Source: Enhygromyxa salina | GTDB lineage: Bacteria; Myxococcota_A; Polyangia; Nannocystales; Nannocystaceae | DNA: 64,000 bases | Assembly: GCF_000737335.2 (NCBI RefSeq) | Contig: NZ_JMCC02000073.1 | Location: forward strand, 1-64,000 | Direction of reading: 5' to 3' | Part shown: in pieces, positions 44,494-53,413 of the stretch | Layout of the letters: the number at the start of each line of letters is the position of its first letter | How positions within the stretch are numbered: the first letter of the stretch is position 1 | The notes under the pieces: model-generated | Told to the model about the DNA's origin: nothing | What the model saw: the letters and a program-made list of their open reading frames with translations, nothing else | Database searches by the model: none | Program-made: the position numbers and the translations under genes

Positions 44494-45513
44494 TCAAGGC
44501 CTGATTGGGAGGCGGACGACGCCGGGGATCGTGGGGGCTTGGCCTCGGGCCGTGGCGATCTCGGTGTCGCCGAAGCGCTGTAGGTAATCGTCTCGCACGC
44601 CCGGACAGATCGCTTCGAACTGACAGCCTGCGCAGGCTGGGACGTGGTTTCGGCCGGCGAGGCGGCTGTCTTCGAGCTCGAAGGTGGCGTCGGGGGTGAC
44701 GACGAGGACCCGCATCGAGCCGGGATCCCACGCGTGCGTCCAGTCTTCGCCAAGCAGGCAGCGGGGGATGTGCAGCGAGGAGATCTGCAGGCCGCGCTCG
44801 CGCCCGATCGCCAGCGCGCGGCGGACGAAGGGCATGGTCGTCGTCATTGCTGGCAGGCTCTCGACGCGGGCGGCGTTGCCGTCGGTCAGCGAGACGTACC
44901 AGAGGTGAACCTCCTCGACCCCGCGCGCGGCGATCCACTCGATCGCGTCGGGCAGGCGCCGGTAGGTGTCGGTCTTGATGATCACGTCCACGACCACGTG
45001 GCGACCCGAAGCCACGACGTTGCGCAAGCCCTGCTCCATCAGCGCGTAGGCGCCGTCACGCTGGACCAAGGCGTCGTAGGCCGTCGCGTCGTGGGTGTGG
45101 ATCGAGATGTGAAAGCGCGTGACTCCAGCGTTGACCAGACGCGCGACGTTGGCCTCGGAGAACAGCAGGCCGTTGCTCTGAACCTTGATGTCTTCGAACC
45201 CGAGCTGGCGCGCGGCCTTGATCAGCGCGACCAGATCCGTGCGGATCGTCGGCTCGCCACCCGTGAACGCGATGCGGTCGTAGGCCTGGCTGCGACCGCG
45301 TCGCATCGCCGCGACCACGGCCTTGGGGGCGAGCGCTCGCTCGCGCATGGTCGGCGTGATCGTGCAGTAGTCGCAGGCGAGGTTGCAGTCGTAACCAAGG
45401 ATCACGTCGAGGAGGCCGGGCATGCGCGCACCTTGCTTGTCCCATGCTTTGCGAGCGGTTTGGATCTCGGCCGATCTGCGGTCCGAGGGATCGACTGCCA
45501 CGACTGACGACAT
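44494..45513 (-). CDS. Radical SAM protein
   Basis: 339 residues. CNLACDYC (Cys 43, 47, 50), RIAFTGGEPTIRTDL, HISIHTHDATAYDALV. A C-terminal CAGCQFEAICPG (about 300) gives a probable auxiliary cluster. Stand-alone gene on the minus strand between the tandem radical SAM gene (R1 repeat between) and the Asp-Gly lipoprotein gene. Peptide or protein substrate implied by family resemblance to HxsC-type enzymes. Confidence 0.87.
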   Translation of the reverse strand: MSSVVAVDPSDRRSAEIQTARKAWDKQGARMPGLLDVILGYDCNLACDYCTITPTMRERALAPKAVVAAMRRGRSQAYDRIAFTGGEPTIRTDLVALIKAARQLGFEDIKVQSNGLLFSEANVARLVNAGVTRFHISIHTHDATAYDALVQRDGAYALMEQGLRNVVASGRHVVVDVIIKTDTYRRLPDAIEWIAARGVEEVHLWYVSLTDGNAARVESLPAMTTTMPFVRRALAIGRERGLQISSLHIPRCLLGEDWTHAWDPGSMRVLVVTPDATFELEDSRLAGRNHVPACAGCQFEAICPGVRDDYLQRFGDTEIATARGQAPTIPGVVRLPIRP

Positions 45514-45856
45514 GTGAGATCTCGGACCGCCAGATGTGGCGCGCGCAGAGCGAGGCTGCGCGGGTTGCTCACCGACCGGTCTGTGACTTGGTGGTTGGCC
45601 ACGACCGACGGTCGGTGAGCGCGTCGTCGCTCGCCGCAGCCGAGGCGTGTGCGCGGTTGTAGATGTGGTCTGATTATCTCACAGGGCGGGTCTGCGTCGC
45701 CGTATAGGCGCGAACCCGCGAGTTCATGACCCGACAGCGTGAACAGCGCTATCGGAGCGACTCGGGCGTGGGATTCGATCGAGAATCGCGACCTATCAGC
45801 GCCGACTTTCTGGTATGAGTAGAACCGGCCCTTCGGCTTAACTGGACGTCCACGCC
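45514..45856. other. Intergenic region with inverted repeat
   Basis: 343 bp with no gene. An inverted repeat GCTCACCGACC (45567-45577) / GGTCGGTGAGC (45610-45620) lies near the radical SAM start and could be an operator. The following 100 bp are AT-richer (GTGGTCTGATTATCTCAC), suitable for the lipoprotein promoter. Confidence 0.4.
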
Positions 45857-47185
45857 ATGGTTTCTCGCACGCTCCCCACTAGCCTCATCCTCTCCCTCGC
45901 ACTGGTTGGCACCGCCTGTAACGACGACGTCACTGCGGATGCGACGACGACGTTCAGCACTTCGGCGTCGACGAGCTCCGACACGGGCGACACCGCCGAC
46001 GAGACGGCTGACAGCTCGATGGGCGATGGCGATGGCGATGGCGACACCAATAGCGGTGATGGTGACGGCGACCCTGGCGACGGTGACGGCGATGGCGACG
46101 GTGATGGCGACGGCGACGGGGACGGCGACGGTGACGGCGACGGCGAGTGCCTCGACCTCGACCAGGACGGCTTCGGCAACAACTGCCCAATGGGCACGGA
46201 TTGCGACGACAGCGACTTCAATAACCACACCGTCGACGGTTGCGCGAACTGTGCAGACAACGACGGCGACGGCTACTGGGTCGGCTGCGACACCTTCGAC
46301 GAGAACAAGCCCGGGCCAGACTGCGACGACGCTGACTTCAACGTCTTCACGCCCAATGGCTGCGCCAACTGTACCGACAACGACAACGACGGCGTCTGGG
46401 TTGGCTGCGATCAGTACGGCCCCATGAAGCCGGGCCCCGACTGCGACGATGGCAACGCCAACGTCGGTCTCGACGACGCAGAAGAGATCTGCAACGGCTT
46501 GGCAGAGAACTGCGCTGGCGAGGTCGACAACGCGCCACCCAGCGAGATGTGCCCGCCGATGGGCGTCGTCGCGCCAAACGTCGCGCCGCAGGGCGGGTGG
46601 TGCTGCGATCCGCCAGCTCCGGGTCAAGACGGCTGCAAGATCTGTGGCTGCGTGGAGCAGTACTACGATCTCGACGAAGTCGTGAACAACGGCTGTGAGT
46701 GCCAAGGCACCTCGCGGACCAGCAGCCTCGCGGCCTGCTCCAACGCACCGCAAGGCTACCTCGGCGCAATCGGTGAGAGCGAGCAGCTGCAGAACGCGGT
46801 GATCGGCACCATCCCGCAGATCGACAACCTCATCGGCAACGGTCGCGAGGACTGGTACTCGGTCGACTTCGAGGAGAACGACGCCATTGGCATCCGGCCC
46901 AACACTGGCAGCATTCGGGTCAGCTTCGCGCTGAACGAGGGCAACGACTACCGCTTCGAGGTGTTCCGCTCGTGCCAGGGTGTGGCCTTTGCTGGCAGCC
47001 TGGCGACCCAGTATGGGGTCGGCGCTCCTCCAAGCCGCGAGTGGTGGTTCTTCGACAACCACGCCGCCCCGGCGCCGCAGAACGACGTGGCGTGGCCGAG
47101 CAAGGTGTACATCCGGGTGTTCCGGGTTCAGAACGACAAGACCTGCAACCACTACCAGCTGGCGGTTCAGCGCGTCGACAACTAG
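45857..47185 (+). CDS. Asp-Gly-spacer lipoprotein with MopE-like repeats
   Basis: 442 residues. Lipobox LVGTAC at about residue 21, Thr/Ser spacer, then a long Gly-Asp tract (about 55-97). Two or three calcium-type repeats follow: CANCADNDGDGYWVGCD and CANCTDNDNDGVWVGCD, each with PGPDCDDADF or PGPDCDDGNA, resembling MopE/thrombospondin-type Asp-rich repeats. The C-terminal 180 residues are a Cys-containing beta domain ending RVFRVQNDKTCNHYQLAVQ. Surface calcium-binding protein; terminator follows at 47208. Confidence 0.78.
   Translation: MVSRTLPTSLILSLALVGTACNDDVTADATTTFSTSASTSSDTGDTADETADSSMGDGDGDGDTNSGDGDGDPGDGDGDGDGDGDGDGDGDGDGDGECLDLDQDGFGNNCPMGTDCDDSDFNNHTVDGCANCADNDGDGYWVGCDTFDENKPGPDCDDADFNVFTPNGCANCTDNDNDGVWVGCDQYGPMKPGPDCDDGNANVGLDDAEEICNGLAENCAGEVDNAPPSEMCPPMGVVAPNVAPQGGWCCDPPAPGQDGCKICGCVEQYYDLDEVVNNGCECQGTSRTSSLAACSNAPQGYLGAIGESEQLQNAVIGTIPQIDNLIGNGREDWYSVDFEENDAIGIRPNTGSIRVSFALNEGNDYRFEVFRSCQGVAFAGSLATQYGVGAPPSREWWFFDNHAAPAPQNDVAWPSKVYIRVFRVQNDKTCNHYQLAVQRVDN
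46020..46145 (+). repeat. (GGCGAY)n coding microsatellite
   Basis: About 126 bp encoding alternating Gly and Asp in the lipoprotein, with a few Thr, Asn, Ser and Pro interruptions. Confidence 0.85.
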
Positions 47186-47207
47186 TCCGACGCCAACCAC
47201 CGACAAA

Positions 47208-47236
47208 AGGGCCCCTCTCGAGGGGCCCTCTTTTTT
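47208..47236 (+). terminator. Rho-independent terminator
   Basis: AGGGCCCCT / AGGGGCCCT stem with CTCG loop, then a run of six T after one C. Ends the lipoprotein transcript ahead of the convergent HExxH gene. Confidence 0.9.
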
Positions 47237-47313
47237 GGCTCGGGGTTTTGGCTCGGGGCCTTTGGTTCGGGCGAGGCCCGCCCCGTCGGGGCTCCGTCCA
47301 GCTCAGTGGGTGT

Positions 47314-48501
47314 TCACCACGGATGCGCGTCCCAGCGACGCAGCTCGTCGAGCAACCCACGGCCGATCTCGGTTGGTTGGCCATGCTCGAGCAACACGCT
47401 CGCGCCCTCATGGTTGCCCTTGATGATCTGCGCGTAGCGGCGCTCGAAGTCGGGCCGGCCCGTACCTTCATGACCGGCCTCGCGCATCAGCTGATACAGA
47501 CGCGCGACGGGAACGAAGGCATGGACCGCCAGCAGCACCCCCTGCAGTGGACGCGGGTCGGGACGAACCGGGGAGCCGTAGAGCGGGTGGAAGGCGTTGT
47601 GTAGCAGCGGATCGAGCTCGAGCTGGGCGTGCAGCTTGTTGTGCTGGAACTCGTGGATTGTCGCCTCGACCATGGTCATCAGCTGCGGGTGCAAGGTCAT
47701 GTAGACCGTGCCGATCACCTCTTGATACGAGGCCGAGAGGTGCGTGTGTTCGTCGTAGCCAACCGGGACGATCTGATGCAGGTAGAGATCGATCTCGCCG
47801 CGCAGCGCGGGCATGTAGCGGCCGATCAGATCGAGCGCGCTGGCCAGCGTGTCAGCCCACGCCTTGGCCGGGCGGCCGCCAAGGTCCAGGCTGTTGCCGG
47901 CCTTGTCGGGGTGGGCCTCGGACATTGCGAGGGGGTTGTTGTCGACGCAGGCCAGCGACAGCTGATCGGTGATCTTCACGAACGCAGCCTCGTCGCTCGC
48001 GGCCTGCTCGAGCGCGATCGTTGTCCGGCCGGCGGGCCCGATCAACACCAGCTCGTGGTTGCGAAACTCGGCGCGCTCGATCTGCGGGGGGATCGTGACG
48101 ACCCGGCGAGCCGGCAGGCTCACGATCCGCGCGGGCAGGCGCCGCTGCGAGACCGGTTGGCTCAGGGCGCCCGCAAGCGCGAGGTCGGTGTGAATGGTTG
48201 CGAGCAGCTCGGCGACCCCAGCCGAGAAGTCGAGCTCGGGGGCGCGCCGTCGCAGGCAACGAAGCAAGCCAGAGACCGTAGGTGATCGCAGCACGCTGGC
48301 CACGGCGCCAGGGGACTCGGACAACAAGCGCTTGAGGGTGGGCTTGAACGCGCGCAGCTCGGGATCCGGGGCCGCGGTCAGCCGCATCAGATCCTGCATC
48401 GCCTTGCGGATCGAGCCCGACAGCGCGTCGCGGGCGGTGGTCGAGCCAGGCTCGGGGATCGTCAGATCACGCGGCGCGAGCTTGGGCGTGGACGATGTCA
48501 T
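47314..48501 (-). CDS. HExxH-type putative peptide beta-hydroxylase (mod_HExxH)
   Basis: 395 residues. TIHEFQHNK at about residues 278-286 gives the HExxH metal motif, followed at about 15-25 residues by HNAFHPLYGSPVRPDPRPLQ and then GVLLAVHAFVPVARLYQ, the layout of the 'HEXXH motif domain' family found beside peptide-modifying radical SAM enzymes. Recent work treats members as Fe(II)/2-oxoglutarate peptide beta-hydroxylases. The N-terminal 200 residues are helical and may bind the substrate leader. Its ATG shares one base with the stop of the radical SAM gene before it (TGATG), so the two are translationally coupled. Confidence 0.82.
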   Translation of the reverse strand: MTSSTPKLAPRDLTIPEPGSTTARDALSGSIRKAMQDLMRLTAAPDPELRAFKPTLKRLLSESPGAVASVLRSPTVSGLLRCLRRRAPELDFSAGVAELLATIHTDLALAGALSQPVSQRRLPARIVSLPARRVVTIPPQIERAEFRNHELVLIGPAGRTTIALEQAASDEAAFVKITDQLSLACVDNNPLAMSEAHPDKAGNSLDLGGRPAKAWADTLASALDLIGRYMPALRGEIDLYLHQIVPVGYDEHTHLSASYQEVIGTVYMTLHPQLMTMVEATIHEFQHNKLHAQLELDPLLHNAFHPLYGSPVRPDPRPLQGVLLAVHAFVPVARLYQLMREAGHEGTGRPDFERRYAQIIKGNHEGASVLLEHGQPTEIGRGLLDELRRWDAHPW

Positions 48502-49535
48502 CAGGGCACGGGATCGGTGGGGCCGCTGTCGTTCGGGAGCACGGGCAGCCGCAGTGACTTCTTGGTCTCGCCGCCAGCCTCATCACCAGCTTGGGGGCTG
48601 ACGGGTGTACGCAATTGCGGAGGCCGCTCGACGAGCTCGCCAACACCCACGAACATTCGCATGAGCTTCTGGCGGCCGTGATCGAAGGGGCTGATCGGCC
48701 GCGCCGGTCCGGGCCGCAGCTCGCTCCCGCCAAACACCTCGAGGTAAGCCGGATCGACCCCAGCACAGCGCGGCTTCGCGGGACATTGGGCGCACGCGGC
48801 CGCGTAGACACCCGGCGGTGAGCCGGCCTCGGCTGGCAGCGCGGCCGCGGCGAACGGCCCAAGCGAACACAGCGGGGCGCCACGGATCCAGGCCGAGAGC
48901 GCGTGGCGTCGGGCTTGTTCGAGGGCGTGCAGCGCCCAGGGCATGGCCATGCCAAAGCGCGGAACGATCCGCGCGAACCCATCGGCGGCGCGGCCGTAGG
49001 GGCGAACCGGTTGCAGCAACCACGCCGAGACACCGCGACGCTTGAGCATCGGGGGCATCTTGGGCAGCTCACGAAGATTCGAGCGGGTCACGATCGTGGT
49101 GACGACCACGCTGAGGTTTGCCCGCTGCCCACGCGCGAGGAGCTCGAGACAGTTGGCGAAGCTCCCCGGGCGACCCGTGTGAAAGTCGTGGGCTTCGGCG
49201 CTGGGGCCGTGGATCGACAGGTGGAGATCCGTCAGGCCCGCTTCTACGAGCGCGGTGAACAGGCCCGGTTGGGTGGCCAGCGCCCAGCCGTTGGTCTGCA
49301 GTCCAACGGCGCTGAAGCCGAGCGCGCGCGCCGTCTCGATCGCGCCGGGCAGGCGAGCATCGAGGGCCGGTTCGCCACCGACGAAGCTCAGCTCGTCGTG
49401 GTGCTCGCGCAGCTGCACGAGCTGCTGTTCACCGATCTCGACCGCGTCAGCGCGACCGTCTTGCCCGCAGAAGACACATGCGTTGTCGCAGGCGAAGCTC
49501 AGTCGGACGATGGCCCTGGACGCTGAAGACGGCAC
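48501..49535 (-). CDS. Radical SAM protein paired with HExxH enzyme
   Basis: 344 residues. CDNACVFC (Cys 16, 20, 23), LSFVGGEPALDARL and LHLSIHGPSAEAHDF. A C-terminal CAQCPAKPRCAG (about 245) suggests an auxiliary cluster. The last 60 residues are Pro/Gly/Lys-rich and may be a flexible tail. It lies between the Tat-type protein gene (113 bp) and the HExxH gene (1 bp overlap), on the same strand. Confidence 0.87.
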   Translation of the reverse strand: MPSSASRAIVRLSFACDNACVFCGQDGRADAVEIGEQQLVQLREHHDELSFVGGEPALDARLPGAIETARALGFSAVGLQTNGWALATQPGLFTALVEAGLTDLHLSIHGPSAEAHDFHTGRPGSFANCLELLARGQRANLSVVVTTIVTRSNLRELPKMPPMLKRRGVSAWLLQPVRPYGRAADGFARIVPRFGMAMPWALHALEQARRHALSAWIRGAPLCSLGPFAAAALPAEAGSPPGVYAAACAQCPAKPRCAGVDPAYLEVFGGSELRPGPARPISPFDHGRQKLMRMFVGVGELVERPPQLRTPVSPQAGDEAGGETKKSLRLPVLPNDSGPTDPVP

Positions 49536-49609
49536 TTGTCGAGATACAAACGGCGAGCCGAGGCCCGCCGTGGATGGTTGCCGAGCGAGGCCCGGCGTTG
49601 TGTTGTTCG

Positions 49610-49634
49610 AGCGGGGAGGAGGGCCCTCCCGCTT
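49610..49634 (-). terminator. Hairpin between the Tat-type gene and radical SAM gene
   Basis: GGAGGGCCCTCC (49618-49629) is a perfect palindrome flanked by partly pairing AGCGGG/CGCTT. It lies 15 bp after the Tat-type gene's stop; without a strong T-tract it would attenuate rather than stop the transcript. Confidence 0.45.
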
Positions 49635-49648
49635 GGGGGCGGCTCAGC

Positions 49649-50257
49649 TTACCCGAGGATGCCGTAGTTGCCGAACGGATGCTGGCGCTCGCGCTGGGCG
49701 AAGGTCATCAGCTCGGGGAGCGGCGCGCCGCTTCGCTCGGTCCGCGAGATGTGGTGCGCGAGCACCTTGACACCACGCGCCTGCCACTCGTCCGTGGACT
49801 TGGAGCCGTTGCCGCTGTTGGCGATGAACAGGCTGAAGTGCTTGGTGTCCGCGAGGCCCGCTGCGCTCGCGTCACGCCGGAGCATGTCGACCTGGAAGGC
49901 GTCGCCCTTGGGCGTGCGCATGACCACCGCGATCGCGCCGAGCCGCGGCGCTTGAACCTTCTCGATTGACCAGTTGCCCATGTCGAGGCCGGCCGGGATC
50001 AAGGCCTCCACCATTGCGAGCTCGCGCGCCGTCGCGGCGTCGTACTCGATCTGTTGGACGGCCTCCTGCGCGGTCACGGTGTCCGCGGCAGGCTGTGCAC
50101 CGGCAGCGCCGACGTCGGCAGCCGAGCCAGCGGCGCGGGCCGTGCCCACTCCGACCAGGGCAATGCCAGCGACAGCCGTCGTGATACCGGCGAGGGTGCA
50201 GAGGGCCTGACGACGGCCGATCAAGTTACGCTCAAAGGTCGATTGCTCGTACGTCAT
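49649..50257 (-). CDS. Tat-type exported protein in radical SAM/HExxH operon
   Basis: 202 residues. N-terminus has GRRQALCTLAG (Arg 15-16) and then a hydrophobic stretch to ARA, matching a twin-arginine signal peptide. The mature part starts with an Ala-rich linker, then an alpha/beta domain (NWSIEKVQAPRLGAIAVVM, TPKGDAFQVDMLRRD, KHFSLFIANSGNG) and ends FAQRERQHPFGNYGILG. No family recognised. Being first in an operon with a radical SAM enzyme and a HExxH hydroxylase-like enzyme, it is a candidate substrate (folded proteins go through Tat after cofactor or modification steps in the cytoplasm) or an accessory. Inference from context only. Confidence 0.65.
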   Translation of the reverse strand: MTYEQSTFERNLIGRRQALCTLAGITTAVAGIALVGVGTARAAGSAADVGAAGAQPAADTVTAQEAVQQIEYDAATARELAMVEALIPAGLDMGNWSIEKVQAPRLGAIAVVMRTPKGDAFQVDMLRRDASAAGLADTKHFSLFIANSGNGSKSTDEWQARGVKVLAHHISRTERSGAPLPELMTFAQRERQHPFGNYGILG

Positions 50258-50687
50258 GGGACTCCAGCGGAATCGACGCTAGCCCGGCATGGCCCTCCGC
50301 GTCAAGCAAAGTTCATGGGCGGGACCTCGAATTTCGAGCGGCACGAGCGGGCCCCGACCATTGGGTAGTTCGGGTGTTTGCGTGGGGTGCGAGCGGCCTT
50401 CGAGTGGGAGGACCGTCGGTCGGCGTGGTCGCCCCACCAGTGGGCGTAGCGTGGTCTTTGGGGTCGCGCGGCGATGCCTCTGTGATCAGTGAGTTCGCAG
50501 CTCGCGGTCAGTTCGCGCTGATCCCACGCGTCGTCCTTCGTCAGCTTGCCCATCGTTCGAATCAGCGCAGGGCGGGGGTTCCTGGTGCATGCGGGGGACC
50601 GCGGGGATCGCCCCGGCCGCGCGCTGAGCGATCGCTCCAAGAACGCGACCCACTGAGCCCCGGCTCCCTCCGCTACACTGCGCGGAC
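50258..50687. promoter_or_regulatory. Divergent intergenic region
   Basis: 430 bp between the Tat-type gene (minus) and the radical SAM-methyltransferase gene (plus). Open frames exist on both strands but none has a convincing ribosome site or codon pattern; a minus-strand frame from 50553 to 50302 (MGKLTKDDAWDQRELTASCE) is the best of them and weak. Both operons must start here. Confidence 0.4.
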
Positions 50688-52595
50688 GTGAGTAGCCCAG
50701 GCCAAGCGAGCGAGCGCGAACGGACGCGTGCGTTGGGAGTGTTGCCGGGATCTCGAAGCGGCACGAAAGCGCTGATCAAGGTCGGCTACGCGTGCAACGA
50801 GCACTGCTCGTTTTGCCACACGCTCGAGGTCCGTCACATCCAAGGATCGACCGCGGAGGTCGACCACAAGATTCGCCGCGCCGCCGAGCTCGGTCACGAG
50901 ATGGTCGTGCTCTCGGGTGGCGAGCCAACCATCCGGCCCGAGCTGGTTCACTGGGCCTCGCTGACCGCGTCGCTGGGCCTCGACTTTGGGTTGGTCACCA
51001 ACGGGCAGATGCTGGCGTATCCCGAGCTGGTCGAAAAATTGATCGCTCGGCGGCTGCGCTATGTGTACCTGTCGCTCCATGGTGGGACCCGCAAGATCCA
51101 CAACCTCATGGTCCGCAGCGACGCGTTCGATTCGGCCTACAAGGCGGTCGAGCAGCTGTCTGGCCGCGGCCTCGACTTCGCTGTCAATTGCGTGGTCACC
51201 CGCCACAACGTCGAGCACCTGATCGGGCTCGTCGACGCGCTGCTTCCGTACCCCGACGTCGGGGTCAAGTTCTCGATGGTCGAGCCCAAGGGCGGCGGCG
51301 ACAAGCTGTTCGACCACCTGATGCCGCGGGTCGAGCTGGTCGCCGAGCGCGTGATGCAGGCGATCGAGTACGGCGATCGTCGGGTCGCCGCGCTCGGCCA
51401 GTCCGGGCCAAGCTTCAGTCATGGGGCGATCCCGCTGTGTCTAATGCCGGGCTACGAAGATCGCTTCGACGATCTCAAGACCCACGCGTATCGAACCATG
51501 ATCGAGGTCGGCGAGCCCGACTTCTTCCCGGTCGACGACCTCAACAAGACCCACGCCACGCCGTGCCACGCGTGCGCGCTGCGGGGCCCGTGTCCAGGGC
51601 TCTACAAGGGCTACCACGAGGTCTACGGCGCGACCGAGGTCCACCCGCACCGGGATCGCCCGCGCTCGAATTCGTACAACTACAAGCTCGAGAAGCTGGT
51701 CAGCGTCGGGTTCGAAGGCTCGACTCACACCGAGTGTCCGCTCGTCAATGGCCTCGGGGTGACACCCTGGGATCGCGGTCGTGATCTGTTCGTCCGCAAC
51801 GGCAAGCGCGTCGCCAGGTTCCGGGCCGAGAGCCGCGACTTCTCCGACCAAGAGATCATCGAGATCAAGCACGACCTCGGTCAGCTGTACCTCGATGTCT
51901 CGACCAAGCCCGCGCCCGACGACTTCGCCCGCGACCTCGTGCAGCTGGTCCGCAGCCCGCTGTGTGACGGCTGTCCCAGCTTTGGCGCGTGCACCGGGAT
52001 GTTCGAGCCGCTGTTCGAGGACGTGTTCACCCGCGATGACACCAAGGTCCGCGAGGTGCTCGCGCAGCTCCGCGGCGAGATCCTGGATCTTGGCTGCGGC
52101 GAGGGCCCCTACGAGGACATCCTCGCGCCGCTCGCAACCGCCGGGACGATCAACTACCTGGGCGTAGATCCCCACGCGGGTGCGATCGCAGCGCTGCGCG
52201 AGCGGTGGCCGTGGGCGCAGCTGCGCCAGACCGGTGGTGAGGAGCTCGAGCTCGAGCCCGAGCGTCGCTTCGATCACGTGTTGATCCTGCGCGCTTGGAA
52301 CCACCTGCGCGAGCCGGACAAGATCCTCGCCGAGCTGCTGCCGCGCATCCGCGCGGGCGGAACGCTGACGATCGTCGACAACGTCGCGTTTGGCCTGGCC
52401 CGGACCCGCGACCAGACCCAGCGTGCGGAGCGGTCTCGAGCCGCGTTCGAGCACTATCGCAACGACAGCTCCAACGACGCTGCGCGGGTGCTCGAGCCGT
52501 TTATGGAGCGCTTTGGCCTGGCGGTGATCGCTCGCCACGAGGTCGGTCCGCACGCGAGCAACCAGTGGCTGCTGCGCGTTCGAGTGGATGGCTAG
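50688..52595 (+). CDS. Radical SAM - SAM-dependent methyltransferase fusion
   Basis: 635 residues from a GTG. Radical SAM core: CNEHCSFC (Cys 36, 40, 43), VVLSGGEPTIRPEL and VYLSLHGGTRKIHNLMV, with auxiliary Cys group CHACALRGPCPG (about 288-299). A second Cys group, CDGCPSFGACTG, occurs at about 426. The C-terminal 170 residues are a class I methyltransferase: LDLGCGEGPYEDIL (motif I, about 466), NYLGVDPHAGAIAALRE, HVLILRAWNHLREP and GGTLTIVDN. So one polypeptide can do a radical step and a conventional methyl transfer. It ends just before the R2-repeat block that leads into the hxs genes. Confidence 0.88.
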   Translation: MSSPGQASERERTRALGVLPGSRSGTKALIKVGYACNEHCSFCHTLEVRHIQGSTAEVDHKIRRAAELGHEMVVLSGGEPTIRPELVHWASLTASLGLDFGLVTNGQMLAYPELVEKLIARRLRYVYLSLHGGTRKIHNLMVRSDAFDSAYKAVEQLSGRGLDFAVNCVVTRHNVEHLIGLVDALLPYPDVGVKFSMVEPKGGGDKLFDHLMPRVELVAERVMQAIEYGDRRVAALGQSGPSFSHGAIPLCLMPGYEDRFDDLKTHAYRTMIEVGEPDFFPVDDLNKTHATPCHACALRGPCPGLYKGYHEVYGATEVHPHRDRPRSNSYNYKLEKLVSVGFEGSTHTECPLVNGLGVTPWDRGRDLFVRNGKRVARFRAESRDFSDQEIIEIKHDLGQLYLDVSTKPAPDDFARDLVQLVRSPLCDGCPSFGACTGMFEPLFEDVFTRDDTKVREVLAQLRGEILDLGCGEGPYEDILAPLATAGTINYLGVDPHAGAIAALRERWPWAQLRQTGGEELELEPERRFDHVLILRAWNHLREPDKILAELLPRIRAGGTLTIVDNVAFGLARTRDQTQRAERSRAAFEHYRNDSSNDAARVLEPFMERFGLAVIARHEVGPHASNQWLLRVRVDG

Positions 52596-52798
52596 TGGCT
52601 TCTCGCCCGCTTGCGGACACCCATGTGGACTGGTTCACCCTGGGCAGCGAACTGTTTTCAGCTCGGGCGAGGGCTTCTCGCCCGCTTGCGGACGCTTTCG
52701 TAGACGGGTGCACCCTGGGCAGCGAACTGTTTTCAGCTCGGGCGAGGGCTTGCGGACACCCATGTGGACTGGTTCACCCTGGGCAGCGAACTTTTGCC
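52596..52798 (+). repeat. R2 dispersed repeat block, three units
   Basis: Units of the form TTTTCAGCTCGGGCGAGGGC, CTCGCCCGCTTGCGGAC and then TTCACCCTGGGCAGCGAACT, three in a row with the last shortened. Each full unit contains the hairpin GGGCGAG/CTCGCCC. The block lies between the radical SAM-methyltransferase stop and the HxsD-like start. Confidence 0.88.
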
Positions 52799-52870
52799 GA
52801 ACTCCAGAGACATGCGACGGGTCGGCTGTTACCCTCGCCCGCGAACTTTTGACCCCGACGGGTAGTTCAG

Positions 52871-53413
52871 ATGAGCAGCGAAAATCAGATTTCATTCACA
52901 GACATCCCCGACGCCATCGCCTCCGCCTCCGGTACGGATCGCTCGGTGAGCATGACGGTCGACAGCGAGCTGTATCCGCTGCAGGCCGTGTACGGGGCGT
53001 CTTACATCTTCATCGATCGCTGCTACGTGTTCATCGATCGTCCCGCGCCCGGCAGCTATCGGATCACCTTGTCGGCCAAACAGTCTGTCGAAGAGGCCGA
53101 AGCCCTGCGCCAGCTCGTTGGCGAGTTCGCCAACGAGCTGCTGTCGTGCACGTGGCGGCACCAGGTCACCCAGGACAACCGGGTGGCGATCGAGACCGTG
53201 ACCGTCCAGGCGATCGCCGGGGCCATGGGTGAGCCCTCGCTCGACGATCTCGCCGACTTCGACTTCACCGACGAGGCGCTCGACGATCCGCTTGGCATCG
53301 CGCAGTCGTGGGAAGAGAAGCACGGACGGCCCAGCCCCGACGCCAAGGCCAAGACCGCCAGTGAGCCTGGGGCCGACGAAGCCAAGGCCGACGCCGAGGA
53401 GGCCTCGGCGTGA
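52871..53413 (+). CDS. hxsD: HxsD-like protein of the His-Xaa-Ser system
   Basis: 180 residues. ELYPLQAVYGASYIFIDRCY, then VFIDRP, then YRITLSAK, then GEFANELLSCTWRHQVTQDN match the HxsD family, whose members carry an LLNDYxLRE-like helix after this beta part. HxsD is a small accessory protein of HxsA/B/C/D loci, probably a leader-recognition or scaffold protein. Here the usual domain is extended by about 70 acidic residues (DLADFDFTDEALDDP ... KTASEPGADEAKADAEEASA). ATG at 52871. Confidence 0.8.
   Translation: MSSENQISFTDIPDAIASASGTDRSVSMTVDSELYPLQAVYGASYIFIDRCYVFIDRPAPGSYRITLSAKQSVEEAEALRQLVGEFANELLSCTWRHQVTQDNRVAIETVTVQAIAGAMGEPSLDDLADFDFTDEALDDPLGIAQSWEEKHGRPSPDAKAKTASEPGADEAKADAEEASA

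Noticed and set aside
50302..50553. Small minus-strand protein (83 codons) as a precursor peptide for the radical SAM enzymes
   Set aside because: No ribosome site, and its codon use and composition look like non-coding sequence.
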